Below, piece by piece: positions 20,815 through 29,030 of a DNA stretch of 64,000 nt. The stretch is from Roseovarius pacificus (GTDB lineage Bacteria > Pseudomonadota > Alphaproteobacteria > Rhodobacterales > Rhodobacteraceae). Position 1 is the first letter of the stretch, and each line of letters begins with the position of its first letter. The position numbers and the translations under genes were made by a program. The stretch is taken from the NCBI RefSeq assembly GCF_900142665.1, contig NZ_FRBR01000012.1, positions 1 to 64,000 on the forward strand, read 5' to 3'. The notes below the pieces were generated by a model that worked only from the letters and a program-made list of their open reading frames with translations, searched no databases and was not told where the DNA came from.

Positions 20815-20879
20815 CTTTCTTCTTCTTGCTCAAAATATCCCGGGGGAGTCGCCCATCGGGCGACGGGGGCAGAGCCCCC
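20815..20879. repeat. Double-hairpin dispersed repeat, copy B (inverted)
   Basis: Read on the minus strand this gives GGGGGC-TCT-GCCCCC, then GTCGCCC-GAT-GGGCGAC, then CTCCCCCGGGATATTTTG and AGCAAGAAGAAG, the same layout as copy A at 11169-11234. The second hairpin has compensating changes in both arms compared with copy A. It lies between rnr and the DUF2064 gene, both on the minus strand. Confidence 0.8.
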
Positions 20880-20905
20880 GGCAACGGTTTCCCCGAACGT
20901 GCCAC

Positions 20906-21484
20906 TCAGGGAAGGTCGGCGGCGCTGTCCACGTCGTTCAGCCTGTCGGCCAGCCCGATGCGCAGCCCCGGAAGCGAGGCGATACTGTCGGACAGCGCGT
21001 GTTCGCCGGACCAGCGCACGTTGCGAAACAGCGTGGCCGGAGGCGGGGCCGTGCGTTTCATTCCCACCAGCCAGTACCCGCCGTCGGGGGCGGGGCCGAA
21101 CACCGCGTCATGGGCCCCCAGCAGTCCAAAGGCGCGGTCGATATGCGCCGGGCCGAGGCCGGGAATATCGCCGCCCACGATACAGACCGGGCCGGGCGGC
21201 ATTGTGCGCAGGATACGGCCCATCCTGTCGCCCAGATCGCCCGGACCCTGCGGGATGCGCGGCAGGTGCGCGGGCCAGGCCCGGCTGATCTGCCCGGCAT
21301 GATCGGGGGCGACGGCCAGCACGAGGTGCCAGCGCGGATCGTCCAGCCGCCGCAGCAGCCCCGCGACCTGATGGCGAAACCACCATGCCGCGCCGATCAT
21401 GCCGATGTCGCGCCCCAGACGGGTTTTCACCCGGCCGGGGCGTGGCTCTTTCAGCATGACGACAAGCTGGCGGCGGGCTGTCAC
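20906..21484 (-). CDS. DUF2064 / TIGR04282-type glycosyltransferase-like protein
   Basis: The 192-residue product shows the family pattern MLKEPRPGRVKTRLG near the N terminus, CIVGGDIPGLGPAHIDRAF (nucleotide-sugar-binding-like acid motif) and APDGGYWLVGMKR. The family is annotated as arsenosugar-biosynthesis-type glycosyltransferase, but no arsenic genes are nearby, so the substrate is open. Its ATG overlaps the stop of the GNAT gene by 4 bases; it is third in a dapE-GNAT-DUF2064 run. Confidence 0.8.
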   Translation of the reverse strand: MTARRQLVVMLKEPRPGRVKTRLGRDIGMIGAAWWFRHQVAGLLRRLDDPRWHLVLAVAPDHAGQISRAWPAHLPRIPQGPGDLGDRMGRILRTMPPGPVCIVGGDIPGLGPAHIDRAFGLLGAHDAVFGPAPDGGYWLVGMKRTAPPPATLFRNVRWSGEHALSDSIASLPGLRIGLADRLNDVDSAADLP

Positions 21485-21903
21485 AGGGGGCGGTCCATGT
21501 CGCGATGCGGGATGCCCGCGTCGAGATATTCCGGCCCGAAGGTGGTGAAGCCCAGTTTCTCGTAGAACCCGATGGCGTGGGTTTGTGCGCCCAGCATCGC
21601 GCGGGCGATGCCCGGTTTGCCTTGGAGGTGCTCGAGGCAGGCGCGAATGAGCGCCGCGCCCAGCCCGGTGCCGCGCGCCTGCCGCAGGACGCAGACACGC
21701 CCGATCTTGCCGGTGTCACCTTGGTAAAGGATACGCGCACAGCCCACGGGCTGGCCGTTCAGACGGGCAAGGATATGGTCGGCCTGATCGTCCAGCCCGT
21801 CGTATTCCTCGGCCTCCGAGACACCCTGTTCACGGATGAACACGGTTTCGCGCAGGGCATGGCAGGCGGCCAGATCGTCGGTCAGACCAATAACCGGCGT
21901 CAT
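21481..21903 (-). CDS. GNAT-family N-acetyltransferase
   Basis: The 140-residue product is a compact GNAT domain. The acetyl-CoA-binding motif A reads [22 protein letters not shown], matching the R/QxxGxG/A loop, and the C terminus has [22 protein letters not shown]. The substrate is unknown. It overlaps dapE by 4 bases at its start and the DUF2064 gene by 4 bases at its end, indicating one transcript. Confidence 0.9.
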   Translation of the reverse strand: MTPVIGLTDDLAACHALRETVFIREQGVSEAEEYDGLDDQADHILARLNGQPVGCARILYQGDTGKIGRVCVLRQARGTGLGAALIRACLEHLQGKPGIARAMLGAQTHAIGFYEKLGFTTFGPEYLDAGIPHRDMDRPL

Positions 21904-23054
21904 GCGAAATAGTCCCGCAGGATGCGCGTGTAGATGGCTTTCAGGCGCGGGATTTGTGCGACCTCGACCCGTTCGTCGACCTGGTGCATGGTGCGGCCCA
22001 CGAGGCCGAATTCGACCACCGGGCAGTGATCCTTGACGAAGCGTGCATCGGACGTGCCGCCGGTGGTGGACAGCTCGGGCGTGATGCCGGTTTCGGCCTG
22101 CACGGCCTGCGCCACCAGATCCGAGAGCGGCCCCGGCGGGGTCAGGAAACTTTCGCCCGAGACCTTGGTTTTCATCTCGCCCGCGATACCGAACTCCTGC
22201 GCCACGCTATCCAGTTCGCCTTGCATCCAGCCGATCAGGCCTGTGCTGTCATGGGCGTCGTTGAAGCGGATGTTCACGGTGGCGCGGCATTGCGCCGGGA
22301 TCACGTTGGTGGCCGGGTTGCCGGTGTCGATGGTCACCACGGCCAGCGTGGAGGGATCGAAATGGTCGGTGCCGCTGTCCAGCGAATGGCTGGCCAGCCG
22401 GTCCATCAGCCGCGCCATGGCGGGCAGGGGGTTGCGGGCCCGGTGGGGATAGGCGGCGTGGCCCTGTTCGCCGGTCAGGGTGAACCAGGCGGTGAGCGAT
22501 CCGCGCCGCCCGATCTTGATCATCTCGCCCAGTGTGTCGGGGCAGGTGGGTTCGCCCACAAGGCAGGCGTCCATCGCTTCGCCATTGTCGCGCATCCAGT
22601 CCAGCAGGGCGGCGGTGCCGTCGGTGGCGTCGCCCTCTTCGTCGCCGGTGATGGTCAGGATCAGGGCACCGTTTTCGGGCGGCGTGTCGGTGACGAAATC
22701 GACCGCCGCCGCCACAAAGGCCGCCACGCCCGATTTCATGTCGGTCGCGCCGCGCCCCCAGAGGAAGCCGTCCTTTTGTTCGGCGCCGAAGGGGGGCACC
22801 GTCCAGGCGGTTTCGTCGCCCAGAGGCACGACATCGGTATGGCCGTTGAACCCAAAGGTTTTCGCCGCGTCCTTGTCGCCCCAGCGGGCGAACAGGTTGG
22901 ACACCCCGTTGCGATCCACCCGCGTGCAGGCAAAGCCCGCCTTGCTCAGCAACTCCCCGAGCAGGACAAGCGCGCCGCCTTCCTCGGGGGTGACGGAGGG
23001 GCAGCGGACCAGATCGGCGGTCAGGGTGACGGGGTCGGTGGGGGCGTTGGGCAT
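21900..23054 (-). CDS. dapE: Succinyl-diaminopimelate desuccinylase
   Basis: The 384-residue product is an M20-family zinc hydrolase in lysine and diaminopimelate synthesis. It shows the metal-binding [13 protein letters not shown], then [17 protein letters not shown], the catalytic [13 protein letters not shown], and a C-terminal [21 protein letters not shown] with DapE-specific residues. Length is normal. It starts the dapE-GNAT-DUF2064 run and is divergent from the Hint-domain gene at 23350. Confidence 0.95.
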   Translation of the reverse strand: MPNAPTDPVTLTADLVRCPSVTPEEGGALVLLGELLSKAGFACTRVDRNGVSNLFARWGDKDAAKTFGFNGHTDVVPLGDETAWTVPPFGAEQKDGFLWGRGATDMKSGVAAFVAAAVDFVTDTPPENGALILTITGDEEGDATDGTAALLDWMRDNGEAMDACLVGEPTCPDTLGEMIKIGRRGSLTAWFTLTGEQGHAAYPHRARNPLPAMARLMDRLASHSLDSGTDHFDPSTLAVVTIDTGNPATNVIPAQCRATVNIRFNDAHDSTGLIGWMQGELDSVAQEFGIAGEMKTKVSGESFLTPPGPLSDLVAQAVQAETGITPELSTTGGTSDARFVKDHCPVVEFGLVGRTMHQVDERVEVAQIPRLKAIYTRILRDYFA

Positions 23055-23349
23055 GGGGCCTCGGGCGGATTGATGGGTATCGTGACGGTTTGCCTAGCGC
23101 GCTTCGGGCCCAAGCGCAAATGCCGTTGGGCCGGGGCGGCGTAAGTGGTTGGCGAAACAGGCTTAACAGGCCTGCGGGAGTGTGTTAACCTTTTGGTAAT
23201 AATAACCCGAGGCAGGGCAAAAGACAGCAGGGCCGCAAAAGGCCCGCGATCGAGCGGACACAGAATACTGTCCATCACATAACGGCGGCGATGCCCGTCG
23301 TGCTGCGCTTTTGCGCTGTCCCGCATGCAAGAGTGTTGGGGCAGACAAC
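23055..23349. other. Divergent intergenic region dapE / Hint gene
   Basis: This 295-base region is AT-richer in its middle and serves two divergent genes. It contains a TTAA-N7-GTAA sequence at 23185-23199, resembling a CtrA site, and a small hairpin GGGCC-GCAAAA-GGCCC near 23230-23247. No gene is apparent. Confidence 0.55.
23185..23199. promoter_or_regulatory. CtrA-like binding site
   Basis: TTAACCTTTTGGTAA fits the CtrA consensus TTAA-N7-TTAA with one mismatch in the second half (GTAA). It lies about 150 bases before the Hint-domain gene and about 130 before dapE. In Rhodobacterales CtrA controls motility and other surface or dispersal traits. The match is by eye and a single site can arise by chance. 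Confidence 0.4.
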
Positions 23350-24957
23350 ATGGTGACACCCGCGGAACTTCCGATCAACACATCGGCCAGTGCCATTCAG
23401 ATGGCGAACGCGATCTTCGGGGATGGCGTGACAGTGGTGAACGCCTCTTACACGGGGGCGAACGGATCGTCGGGCATTTACAGTAATGGCGACAGCATCG
23501 CGCCGGATGTGACCCCGTCCGACAGCGGTGTGATCCTGTCGACGGGGAATGCGCGCGATATCACGAACCCGCCTTCGTCCGGGGGATGGTGGTGGAGCCA
23601 GTCGAACGAGGCCAACGAGAACCCCGACACCTCGACCGATACATCGGGGCCGAACAACGACCCGATGTTCAACGCGGCAGCGGGCACCAATACCTATGAT
23701 GCGTCGTTCATGGATGTGGATTTCATCCCGACGGGCGATACGATGACGATGCAGTTCGTGTTCGCATCCGAGGAATTCCCCGAGTACCAGACCGGCATCT
23801 ATCAGGATTTCGTCGGGGTCTGGGTGAATGGCCAGCAGATCGAACTGTCGGTCGGGGACGGCGATGTGGACCCCAACAACCTGAACGCCACGTCGAACGA
23901 GAACCTGTATATCGACAACGCAAACGACCAGTACAATACCGAGATGGACGGGTTCACCGTAACCATGACCCTGACCATTCCGGTGGTGTCGGGCGAGGTG
24001 AACTCGATCCGCATCGGGATCGCCGATGTGGTGGACAGCCAGTACGATTCCAACCTGCTGATCGCGGGAAACAGCATTCAGACCACGCTGGTGGCGATGG
24101 ACGATGCGACGACGTTGTATCCCGACGGGTCCAAGACGGTGGACCTGCTGGGGAACGATATCAACAATACCGGCGGGACGCTGAGCATCACCCAGATCAA
24201 CGGGCAGGATGTGGTGGCAGGCGATGTGGTGACGCTGGCCACCGGCCAGCAGGTGCAGGTGAACGGCGACGGCACGGTTACGCTGTTGGGCGATGGCGAT
24301 ATCGAGAACGTCAATTTCACCTACGAGGTGAGCAGCAGTTCGGGGCAGTCCGATACCGGCTTCGTCAATGTCGATTCCGTGCCCTGTTTCGTGGCCGGGA
24401 CGCTGATCCAGACGCCGGATGGCCATGTGCCGGTGGAAACGCTTGCGCCGGGCGATCTGGTTCTGACCAAGGACGAGGGCGCGCAACCGCTGCGCTGGAT
24501 CGGGCGCCGGACGGTGGCCGCTGACGGAACCTTTGCGCCGGTCCGCATCGCTGCGGGCACGTTCGGGGCGCATGACGAGGTGCTGCTGTCGCCGCTGCAT
24601 CGGGTGTTGATCCGCGACAGCCTGGCCGAGATCCTGTTCGGTGAACCCGAGGTTCTGGTGGCGGCGCGCGATCTGGTCAACGACCGCAGCGTGCGCCGGA
24701 TCGAGGGCGGTACGGTAGACTATGTGCACCTGCTGTTCGACCGGCATCAGGTGATCTTTTCGGGCGGTCTGGAGACCGAAAGCTTCCTGCCCGGCCCGCA
24801 GACCGCCAGCAGTTTCGAGGCGGAAATCGTCGCCGAGATATGCGCGCTGTTTCCTGAAATCGACCCGCTCACCGGGGAAGGGTACAGCCCGGCGGCGCGC
24901 CGCTGTCTGAAACGGTACGAGGCGCAGTTGTTCCTGCAACAGGCACGGGTGGCCTGA
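23350..24957 (+). CDS. Choice-of-anchor-L and Hint domain protein (secreted, self-processing candidate)
   Basis: The 535-residue product has three parts. Residues 1 to about 250 match the choice-of-anchor-L type, with VTPAELP near the start, SGVILSTGNARDI, and MTMQFVFASEEFPEYQTGIY. A cadherin/VCBS-like linker follows, with LLGNDINNTGGTLSITQ. From Cys346 there is a Hint domain, with CFVAGTLIQTPDGHVPVETL, PGDLVLTKD, and DRHQVIFSGGLETESF near its end. Hint domains can cleave their own chain by N-S acyl shift at the first Cys. There is no classical signal peptide, so type I secretion is likely but inferred. ATG 23350 is preferred over 23311. The second Hint gene begins 4 bases after its stop. Confidence 0.8.
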   Translation: MVTPAELPINTSASAIQMANAIFGDGVTVVNASYTGANGSSGIYSNGDSIAPDVTPSDSGVILSTGNARDITNPPSSGGWWWSQSNEANENPDTSTDTSGPNNDPMFNAAAGTNTYDASFMDVDFIPTGDTMTMQFVFASEEFPEYQTGIYQDFVGVWVNGQQIELSVGDGDVDPNNLNATSNENLYIDNANDQYNTEMDGFTVTMTLTIPVVSGEVNSIRIGIADVVDSQYDSNLLIAGNSIQTTLVAMDDATTLYPDGSKTVDLLGNDINNTGGTLSITQINGQDVVAGDVVTLATGQQVQVNGDGTVTLLGDGDIENVNFTYEVSSSSGQSDTGFVNVDSVPCFVAGTLIQTPDGHVPVETLAPGDLVLTKDEGAQPLRWIGRRTVAADGTFAPVRIAAGTFGAHDEVLLSPLHRVLIRDSLAEILFGEPEVLVAARDLVNDRSVRRIEGGTVDYVHLLFDRHQVIFSGGLETESFLPGPQTASSFEAEIVAEICALFPEIDPLTGEGYSPAARRCLKRYEAQLFLQQARVA

Positions 24958-24961
24958 ACCG

Positions 24962-26047
24962 ATGGGATGGGTCGCCATAGCCAGCCGATATGGCGGACGC
25001 TTTGCGGCCGACGGGCTGGAGCGGGCGTCGTCAGGCGAGGGGTGTTCCGACATGCGGCTGATGCCGCGCGGCACGTTGTTGCTGGAAACCAGGCTGTCGC
25101 CGGACGGCCGCCCGCAGACACTGCTGTCGTTTCAGCGCAACTATCCCTGGCCGGGCAGTTTCTGCCTGCGGGCCTTGCCCTGTGGCGGGATCATTCTGGT
25201 GGAAGCGCAGGGTGAGGATATTCGCCACGCCACCTTGCCGCATCGACCCGACGGGCGCATGGATACGGTGCGTCTGACCCATAGCTGGGACGCTCCGGCG
25301 CGGTGGGGGCAACTGACGCTGGAACGTCCCGAAAGCGGTAGTCTGCATTCGGTCGATTTGCCGCCGCCCCATCCGATGCTGATGGCCGAGATCGCCGCCG
25401 TGGCCACCGACCCCGAGCGCCGGGTGATGGATCGTGACGTGGATTTTTTCGCCGTGTCCGACCGGATCGAGCCGGTCGGCCCGATGCCGACGCTGACCAG
25501 CCAGGTGCCGATTGCAACGGCGATGGGCGAGCGCAAGGCCGGAGATCTGCGCCGGGGGGACGTGGTGCGAACGGAACACGGCCAGACGGTGCCGGTTTTG
25601 CGCACGGTGTCGCGCACCGTGCCGGCCCTGGGCAGTTTCCGCCCGGTGCGCCTGCGCGCGCCCTATTTCGGGTTGCGCCGCGATATCGTGGTCGCACCGC
25701 AGCAGAGACTGGTGATCGGTGGCAGCCAGGTGGAATACATGTTCGGGCGCGAGGCGGTTCTGGTGCCCGCGCAATATCTGGTCAACGGGGTGTCGGCCCT
25801 TTACGCTAAGGGGCCGGAACTGGTGACCTATCATCACCTGCTTTTGCCGGGGCACGAGGCGATCATTGCCGCGGGGTGCGCCGTTGAAAGCCTGTATGTG
25901 GGGCGGCTGCGGCGCAAGCCCGGGCAACTGGCCCGTTCGGTTCTGGCGCAGGCCGACCGCGCCCGCCTGCCGGAACACGCCAAGCCGGTCTGGCCGGTGC
26001 TGAAACCGTTCGAGGCGATCACGCTGGCGCTGGAGCGCGCGGCCTGA
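24962..26047 (+). CDS. Hint-domain protein lacking the usual nucleophile
   Basis: The 361-residue product lies 4 bases after the previous Hint gene and is likely its operon partner. Residues 1 to about 180 form an unrecognised domain (MPRGTLLLETRLSPDGRPQT, NYPWPGSFCLRALPCGG). From about residue 183 a degenerate Hint domain follows. Where the first protein has CFVAGTLIQTPDG, this one has PIATAMG, with no Cys or Ser at the expected place, yet AGDLRRGDVVRTEHG, PYFGLRRDIVVAPQQRLVI and HHLLLPGHEAIIAAGCAVES are conserved. The start is uncertain; ATG at 25052 (MRLMPRG) is an alternative. Self-cleavage seems unlikely here, so a binding or partner role is more plausible. Confidence 0.7.
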   Translation: MGWVAIASRYGGRFAADGLERASSGEGCSDMRLMPRGTLLLETRLSPDGRPQTLLSFQRNYPWPGSFCLRALPCGGIILVEAQGEDIRHATLPHRPDGRMDTVRLTHSWDAPARWGQLTLERPESGSLHSVDLPPPHPMLMAEIAAVATDPERRVMDRDVDFFAVSDRIEPVGPMPTLTSQVPIATAMGERKAGDLRRGDVVRTEHGQTVPVLRTVSRTVPALGSFRPVRLRAPYFGLRRDIVVAPQQRLVIGGSQVEYMFGREAVLVPAQYLVNGVSALYAKGPELVTYHHLLLPGHEAIIAAGCAVESLYVGRLRRKPGQLARSVLAQADRARLPEHAKPVWPVLKPFEAITLALERAA

Positions 26048-26066
26048 TCCCGGCCGGGGCGTTGCG

Positions 26067-26414
26067 TCAGTGAACCGTCTGATCGAAGAACGGGGTCATC
26101 TGCGCGACGATCACCGCGTTTTCATCCAGGGCGCGCTGCATCAGGTCGCGTTCCTCATCGCTGATGTCGTGGCCTTCGGCCTCGCGTTCGGCCAGGGTGC
26201 CGTAGCCGGTGACATCGAGCGGCGCGGTGTCGGCCTGTTTCAGCACGGCCACGGTTTCGCGCACGGCCTCTTCTTCGTCCACACCCGAGGCATAGACCAT
26301 GAGCGCCGCACCCGTCGCCTGTTTGGGCAGGCCGTCGCCGTCCTTGCGTCCGATCTGCACGAGCAGGGTGTAGACCTGTTGCCGTTTCGGGGGTTTCGTT
26401 TTGCCGGTGCTCAT
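26067..26414 (-). CDS. Conserved-looking hypothetical protein, 115 aa
   Basis: I do not recognise this 115-residue protein. It has no signal peptide or membrane segment. After a basic start (STGKTKPPKRQQVYTLL), it reads LPKQATGAALMVYASGVDEEEAV and then an acidic helical part with EREAEGHDISDEERDLMQRAL. Codon use matches the GC-rich neighbours and the ATG has a usable purine-rich site. It converges on the Hint-domain pair and is probably unrelated to it. Confidence 0.65.
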   Translation of the reverse strand: MSTGKTKPPKRQQVYTLLVQIGRKDGDGLPKQATGAALMVYASGVDEEEAVRETVAVLKQADTAPLDVTGYGTLAEREAEGHDISDEERDLMQRALDENAVIVAQMTPFFDQTVH

Positions 26415-26539
26415 GGGCGCGATCCTTTTTGCTGGTGACTGCCCTGCAATCGGCGGGCCGCGAAGTCAAGCGCGGGGTGGTCTTTTCGCCGGTCTTGAGG
26501 TGTTTTAGGCTGGAAGCAGGCGAGCAGGAGGAGACAGCT

Positions 26540-26932
26540 ATGAAACGCGCCAGGGATATGGTGGCGGAGGCCAACGCCGTGATTGAGCATGCCCCGGCGG
26601 CAGAGATGACGGCATTGCACGGGCGCGAGGACGTGACCTTTGTCGATCTGCGCGATCCGCGCGAACTGGAGCGCGAGGGCATGATCCCCGGTGCGTTCCA
26701 TTGTCCGCGCGGGATGCTGGAATTCTGGATCGACCCGGAAAGCCCCTATGCCAAGCCGCAATTCCAGAGCGGCAACCGGTTCGTGTTCTATTGCGCGTCA
26801 GGCTGGCGGTCGGCCCTGTCGGCGCGCGTGGCACAGGAAATGGGGCTGGCGGGCGTCAGCCATATCGACGACGGGTTCACGGGCTGGAAAAAGGCCGGTG
26901 GCCCGGTCGGCGAGAAGCCCCGCAAAAAGTGA
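26540..26932 (+). CDS. Rhodanese-like single-domain protein
   Basis: The 130-residue product is one rhodanese domain. It shows TFVDLRDPRELEREGMIPGA at the front, the active-site loop CASGWRS with Cys85, and the closing GVSHIDDGFTGWKKAGGPV. Such proteins carry sulfur as a persulfide in sulfur transfer or cyanide detoxification. The start at 26540 has the strong site AGGAGGAG just upstream; a longer frame to 26429 is not family-like. It stands alone. Confidence 0.9.
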   Translation: MKRARDMVAEANAVIEHAPAAEMTALHGREDVTFVDLRDPRELEREGMIPGAFHCPRGMLEFWIDPESPYAKPQFQSGNRFVFYCASGWRSALSARVAQEMGLAGVSHIDDGFTGWKKAGGPVGEKPRKK

Positions 26933-27011
26933 GGGCCGAAAGGCGGGTGATGGGCGGCCGTCATCGTCTCCCGAAGCGATGGCGTTGCGATGGCTTATCC
27001 CGCGCGCTCTT

Positions 27012-27030
27012 CTGAGTATTTGGGGAAAGA
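27012..27030. repeat. Short repeat GAGTATTTGGGG with GAAAGATG tail
   Basis: GAGTATTTGGGG at 27012-27023 is the reverse complement of 34039-34050 and is followed by AAAGATG, as in the tails of the dispersed repeats at 11169 and 61619. It lies just beyond choV, at the end of the choline-transport operon. It is probably a minimal or decayed member of the same repeat family. Confidence 0.4.
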
Positions 27031-27060
27031 TGAAAGGGACCGGTTTTCGCGACTGGCGGG

Positions 27061-28086
27061 TCAGCCGCGCGGATCGAGCAGCTTGGCCAGGATGCGGTTG
27101 CGGGTGATCTGCCCGATCAGCGCGCCGTTTTCCACCACGCCAACCGCCATGTCGTGGCCCTGGCTGGCCTCCATCACCTGCCGGATCGTGGCCTGTGGCG
27201 GCACGGTTTCGTCCGGGGTGCCGGTGGCCGGCTCCATCACGTCGCGGGCGCACAGAACCCCGAGCGGATTCATATGGGCCACGAATTCGGCCACGTAATC
27301 GGTGGCGGGGTTGGTGAAAATGTCCTGCGGGGTGCCGCATTGCACGATACGCCCGCCTTCCATGATGGCGATCCGGTCGCCCAGTTTGAAGGCTTCGTCC
27401 AGATCGTGGCTGACGAAGACGATCGTGCGATTGAGTTTCTGCTGAAGCTCCAGAAGTTCCTCTTGCAGGTGGTTGCGGATCAGTGGGTCGAGCGCCGAGA
27501 ACGGTTCGTCCATCAGCAGGATCGGGGCCTCGGTGGCGAAGGCGCGCGCCAGGCCGACGCGCTGCTGCATGCCGCCGGAGAGTTCGCTCACCTTGCGGTC
27601 GGCCCAGTCGGACAGGCCGACGAGGTCGAGCTGATAGGCGATGCGCTGATCGCGTTCGGCGCGCGGCAGCCTGGCCAGTTCGAGGCCGAGGCCGACATTT
27701 TCACGCACGCTGCGCCAGGGCAGAAGGCCGAATTGCTGGAACACCATGGCGACATGGTTCTGGCGGATGCGGCGCAAGGTGGCGGCGTCGGCGGTGGTGA
27801 CATTGACCATGCCGGTCCCGTCATTCACATGCACCGCGCCGCGCGTGACCGGGTTGAGCGCATTGACTGCACGCAGGAGCGTGGATTTGCCCGAGCCCGA
27901 GAGGCCCATCAGCACCACGATTTCACCCTGCCCGACGGTCAGGCTGCAATCGTGAACGCCCAGAACCTGTCCGCAGCGGGTCTGGATTTCGGCCCGGTCC
28001 AGCCCGTCATCCATCAGCGGCAGGGCGGTTTCCGGATGATCGCCGAAGACGATCGAGACATTGTCGAACTGAACGGCATCGGTCAT
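27061..28086 (-). CDS. choV: Choline/betaine ABC transporter, ATP-binding protein
   Basis: The 341-residue product is the ATPase of an OpuA/ProU-type importer. It shows Walker A (GLSGSGKST), the signature LSGGMQQRVGLARA and Walker B (ILLMDEPFSALDP). A C-terminal tail contains CBS-like sequence (VLCARDVMEPATGTPDET), typical of ProV/OpuAA ATPases, which sense ionic strength or nucleotides in other species. It overlaps choW by 4 bases. The order choX-choW-choV next to bet genes supports choline as the substrate, but glycine betaine or carnitine is possible. Confidence 0.9.
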   Translation of the reverse strand: MTDAVQFDNVSIVFGDHPETALPLMDDGLDRAEIQTRCGQVLGVHDCSLTVGQGEIVVLMGLSGSGKSTLLRAVNALNPVTRGAVHVNDGTGMVNVTTADAATLRRIRQNHVAMVFQQFGLLPWRSVRENVGLGLELARLPRAERDQRIAYQLDLVGLSDWADRKVSELSGGMQQRVGLARAFATEAPILLMDEPFSALDPLIRNHLQEELLELQQKLNRTIVFVSHDLDEAFKLGDRIAIMEGGRIVQCGTPQDIFTNPATDYVAEFVAHMNPLGVLCARDVMEPATGTPDETVPPQATIRQVMEASQGHDMAVGVVENGALIGQITRNRILAKLLDPRG

Positions 28087-28919
28087 TGGTCACGCTCCAG
28101 CCGCAGCATCCGGTCGAGGATGATGGCGACCACCACGATCATCAGCCCGGATTCGAAACCGAGCGCGATGTTCACCGTGTTGATGGCGCGCAGCACCGGC
28201 ACGCCCAGCCCGTCGGCCCCCACGAGGGCCGCGATCACCACCATCGAGAGCGACAGCATGATCGTCTGGTTCAGGCCCGCCATGATCTGCGGCAGGGCAT
28301 AGGGCAATTCGACCTTCCACAGGGTTTGCCGGGGTGTCGCGCCAAAGGCTTGTGCCGCTTCGAGCAGGGGTTTGGGAGTCGAGGAGATGCCCAGATGGGT
28401 CAGCCGGATCGGGGCGGGGACCACGAAGATCACCGTGGCGATCAGGCCGGGCACCATGCCGATGCCGAAAAACACGATGGCCGGGATCAGGTAGACGAAG
28501 GGCGGCAGGGTCTGCATCAGGTCCAGAACCGGGCGCAGGCCGCGATAGAGACCGGGCCGGTGTGCGGCGGCGATGCCGATGGGCACGCCGATGGCCATGC
28601 AGAAGACGCAGGCCGACAGCACAAGCGTGAGGCTTTCTGTCATTTCCTCCCAATAGTCCTGATTCAGCACGAAGAGAAACCCGAGTGCGACGAACAGGCA
28701 GGTTTTCCAGTTGCGCTGGAACAGCCATGTCAGGGCGACGAAGACGGCGATCAGGATCAGCGGGTGCGGGGTTTGGAGTATCCAGAGAAACCCCTCGATC
28801 ATGCTGTCCATCGCGGCGGCGAGCGCGTCGAAGAACAGGGCGGCATGATCCTGAAGCCACAGGAAAAAGATCTCGGCGGCGTCGCCTATGGGAATCTTGG
28901 TGTCGGTGAGCCAGTTCAA
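28083..28919 (-). CDS. choW: Choline/betaine ABC transporter, permease
   Basis: The 278-residue product is the inner-membrane permease of the ProW/OpuAB family with about six to seven helices. The coupling-loop region reads THLGISSTPKPLLEAAQAFG (EAA motif), and it includes VIFFGIGMVPGLIATVIFVVP and LSLSMVVIAALVGADGLG. It overlaps choV by 4 bases. The GC-rich gap of about 110 bases to choX contains hairpin-forming sequence, as often seen where the binding protein is made in excess. Confidence 0.9.
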   Translation of the reverse strand: MNWLTDTKIPIGDAAEIFFLWLQDHAALFFDALAAAMDSMIEGFLWILQTPHPLILIAVFVALTWLFQRNWKTCLFVALGFLFVLNQDYWEEMTESLTLVLSACVFCMAIGVPIGIAAAHRPGLYRGLRPVLDLMQTLPPFVYLIPAIVFFGIGMVPGLIATVIFVVPAPIRLTHLGISSTPKPLLEAAQAFGATPRQTLWKVELPYALPQIMAGLNQTIMLSLSMVVIAALVGADGLGVPVLRAINTVNIALGFESGLMIVVVAIILDRMLRLERDQ

Positions 28920-29030
28920 GCGGGGGCCTCTCGTGATTTCGGGTAGGGCCGTGGCGGGATGGAATCGCCGGGCTGGCCCGTGCCATGTGCGCCCGCGCCC
29001 CGCAGGGGGGCGGCGGGCAGGTCGGGAGGA

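Noticed and set aside
23350-26047. Inteins with an extein
   Set aside because: The Hint domains are at the C-terminal end with no following extein and no C-terminal His-Asn motif, so splicing of a host protein is not expected.
27061-28086. Glycine betaine ProV as certain substrate assignment for the ABC system
   Set aside because: ATPase sequence does not decide between choline, betaine and carnitine; choline is favoured only by the neighbouring bet genes.
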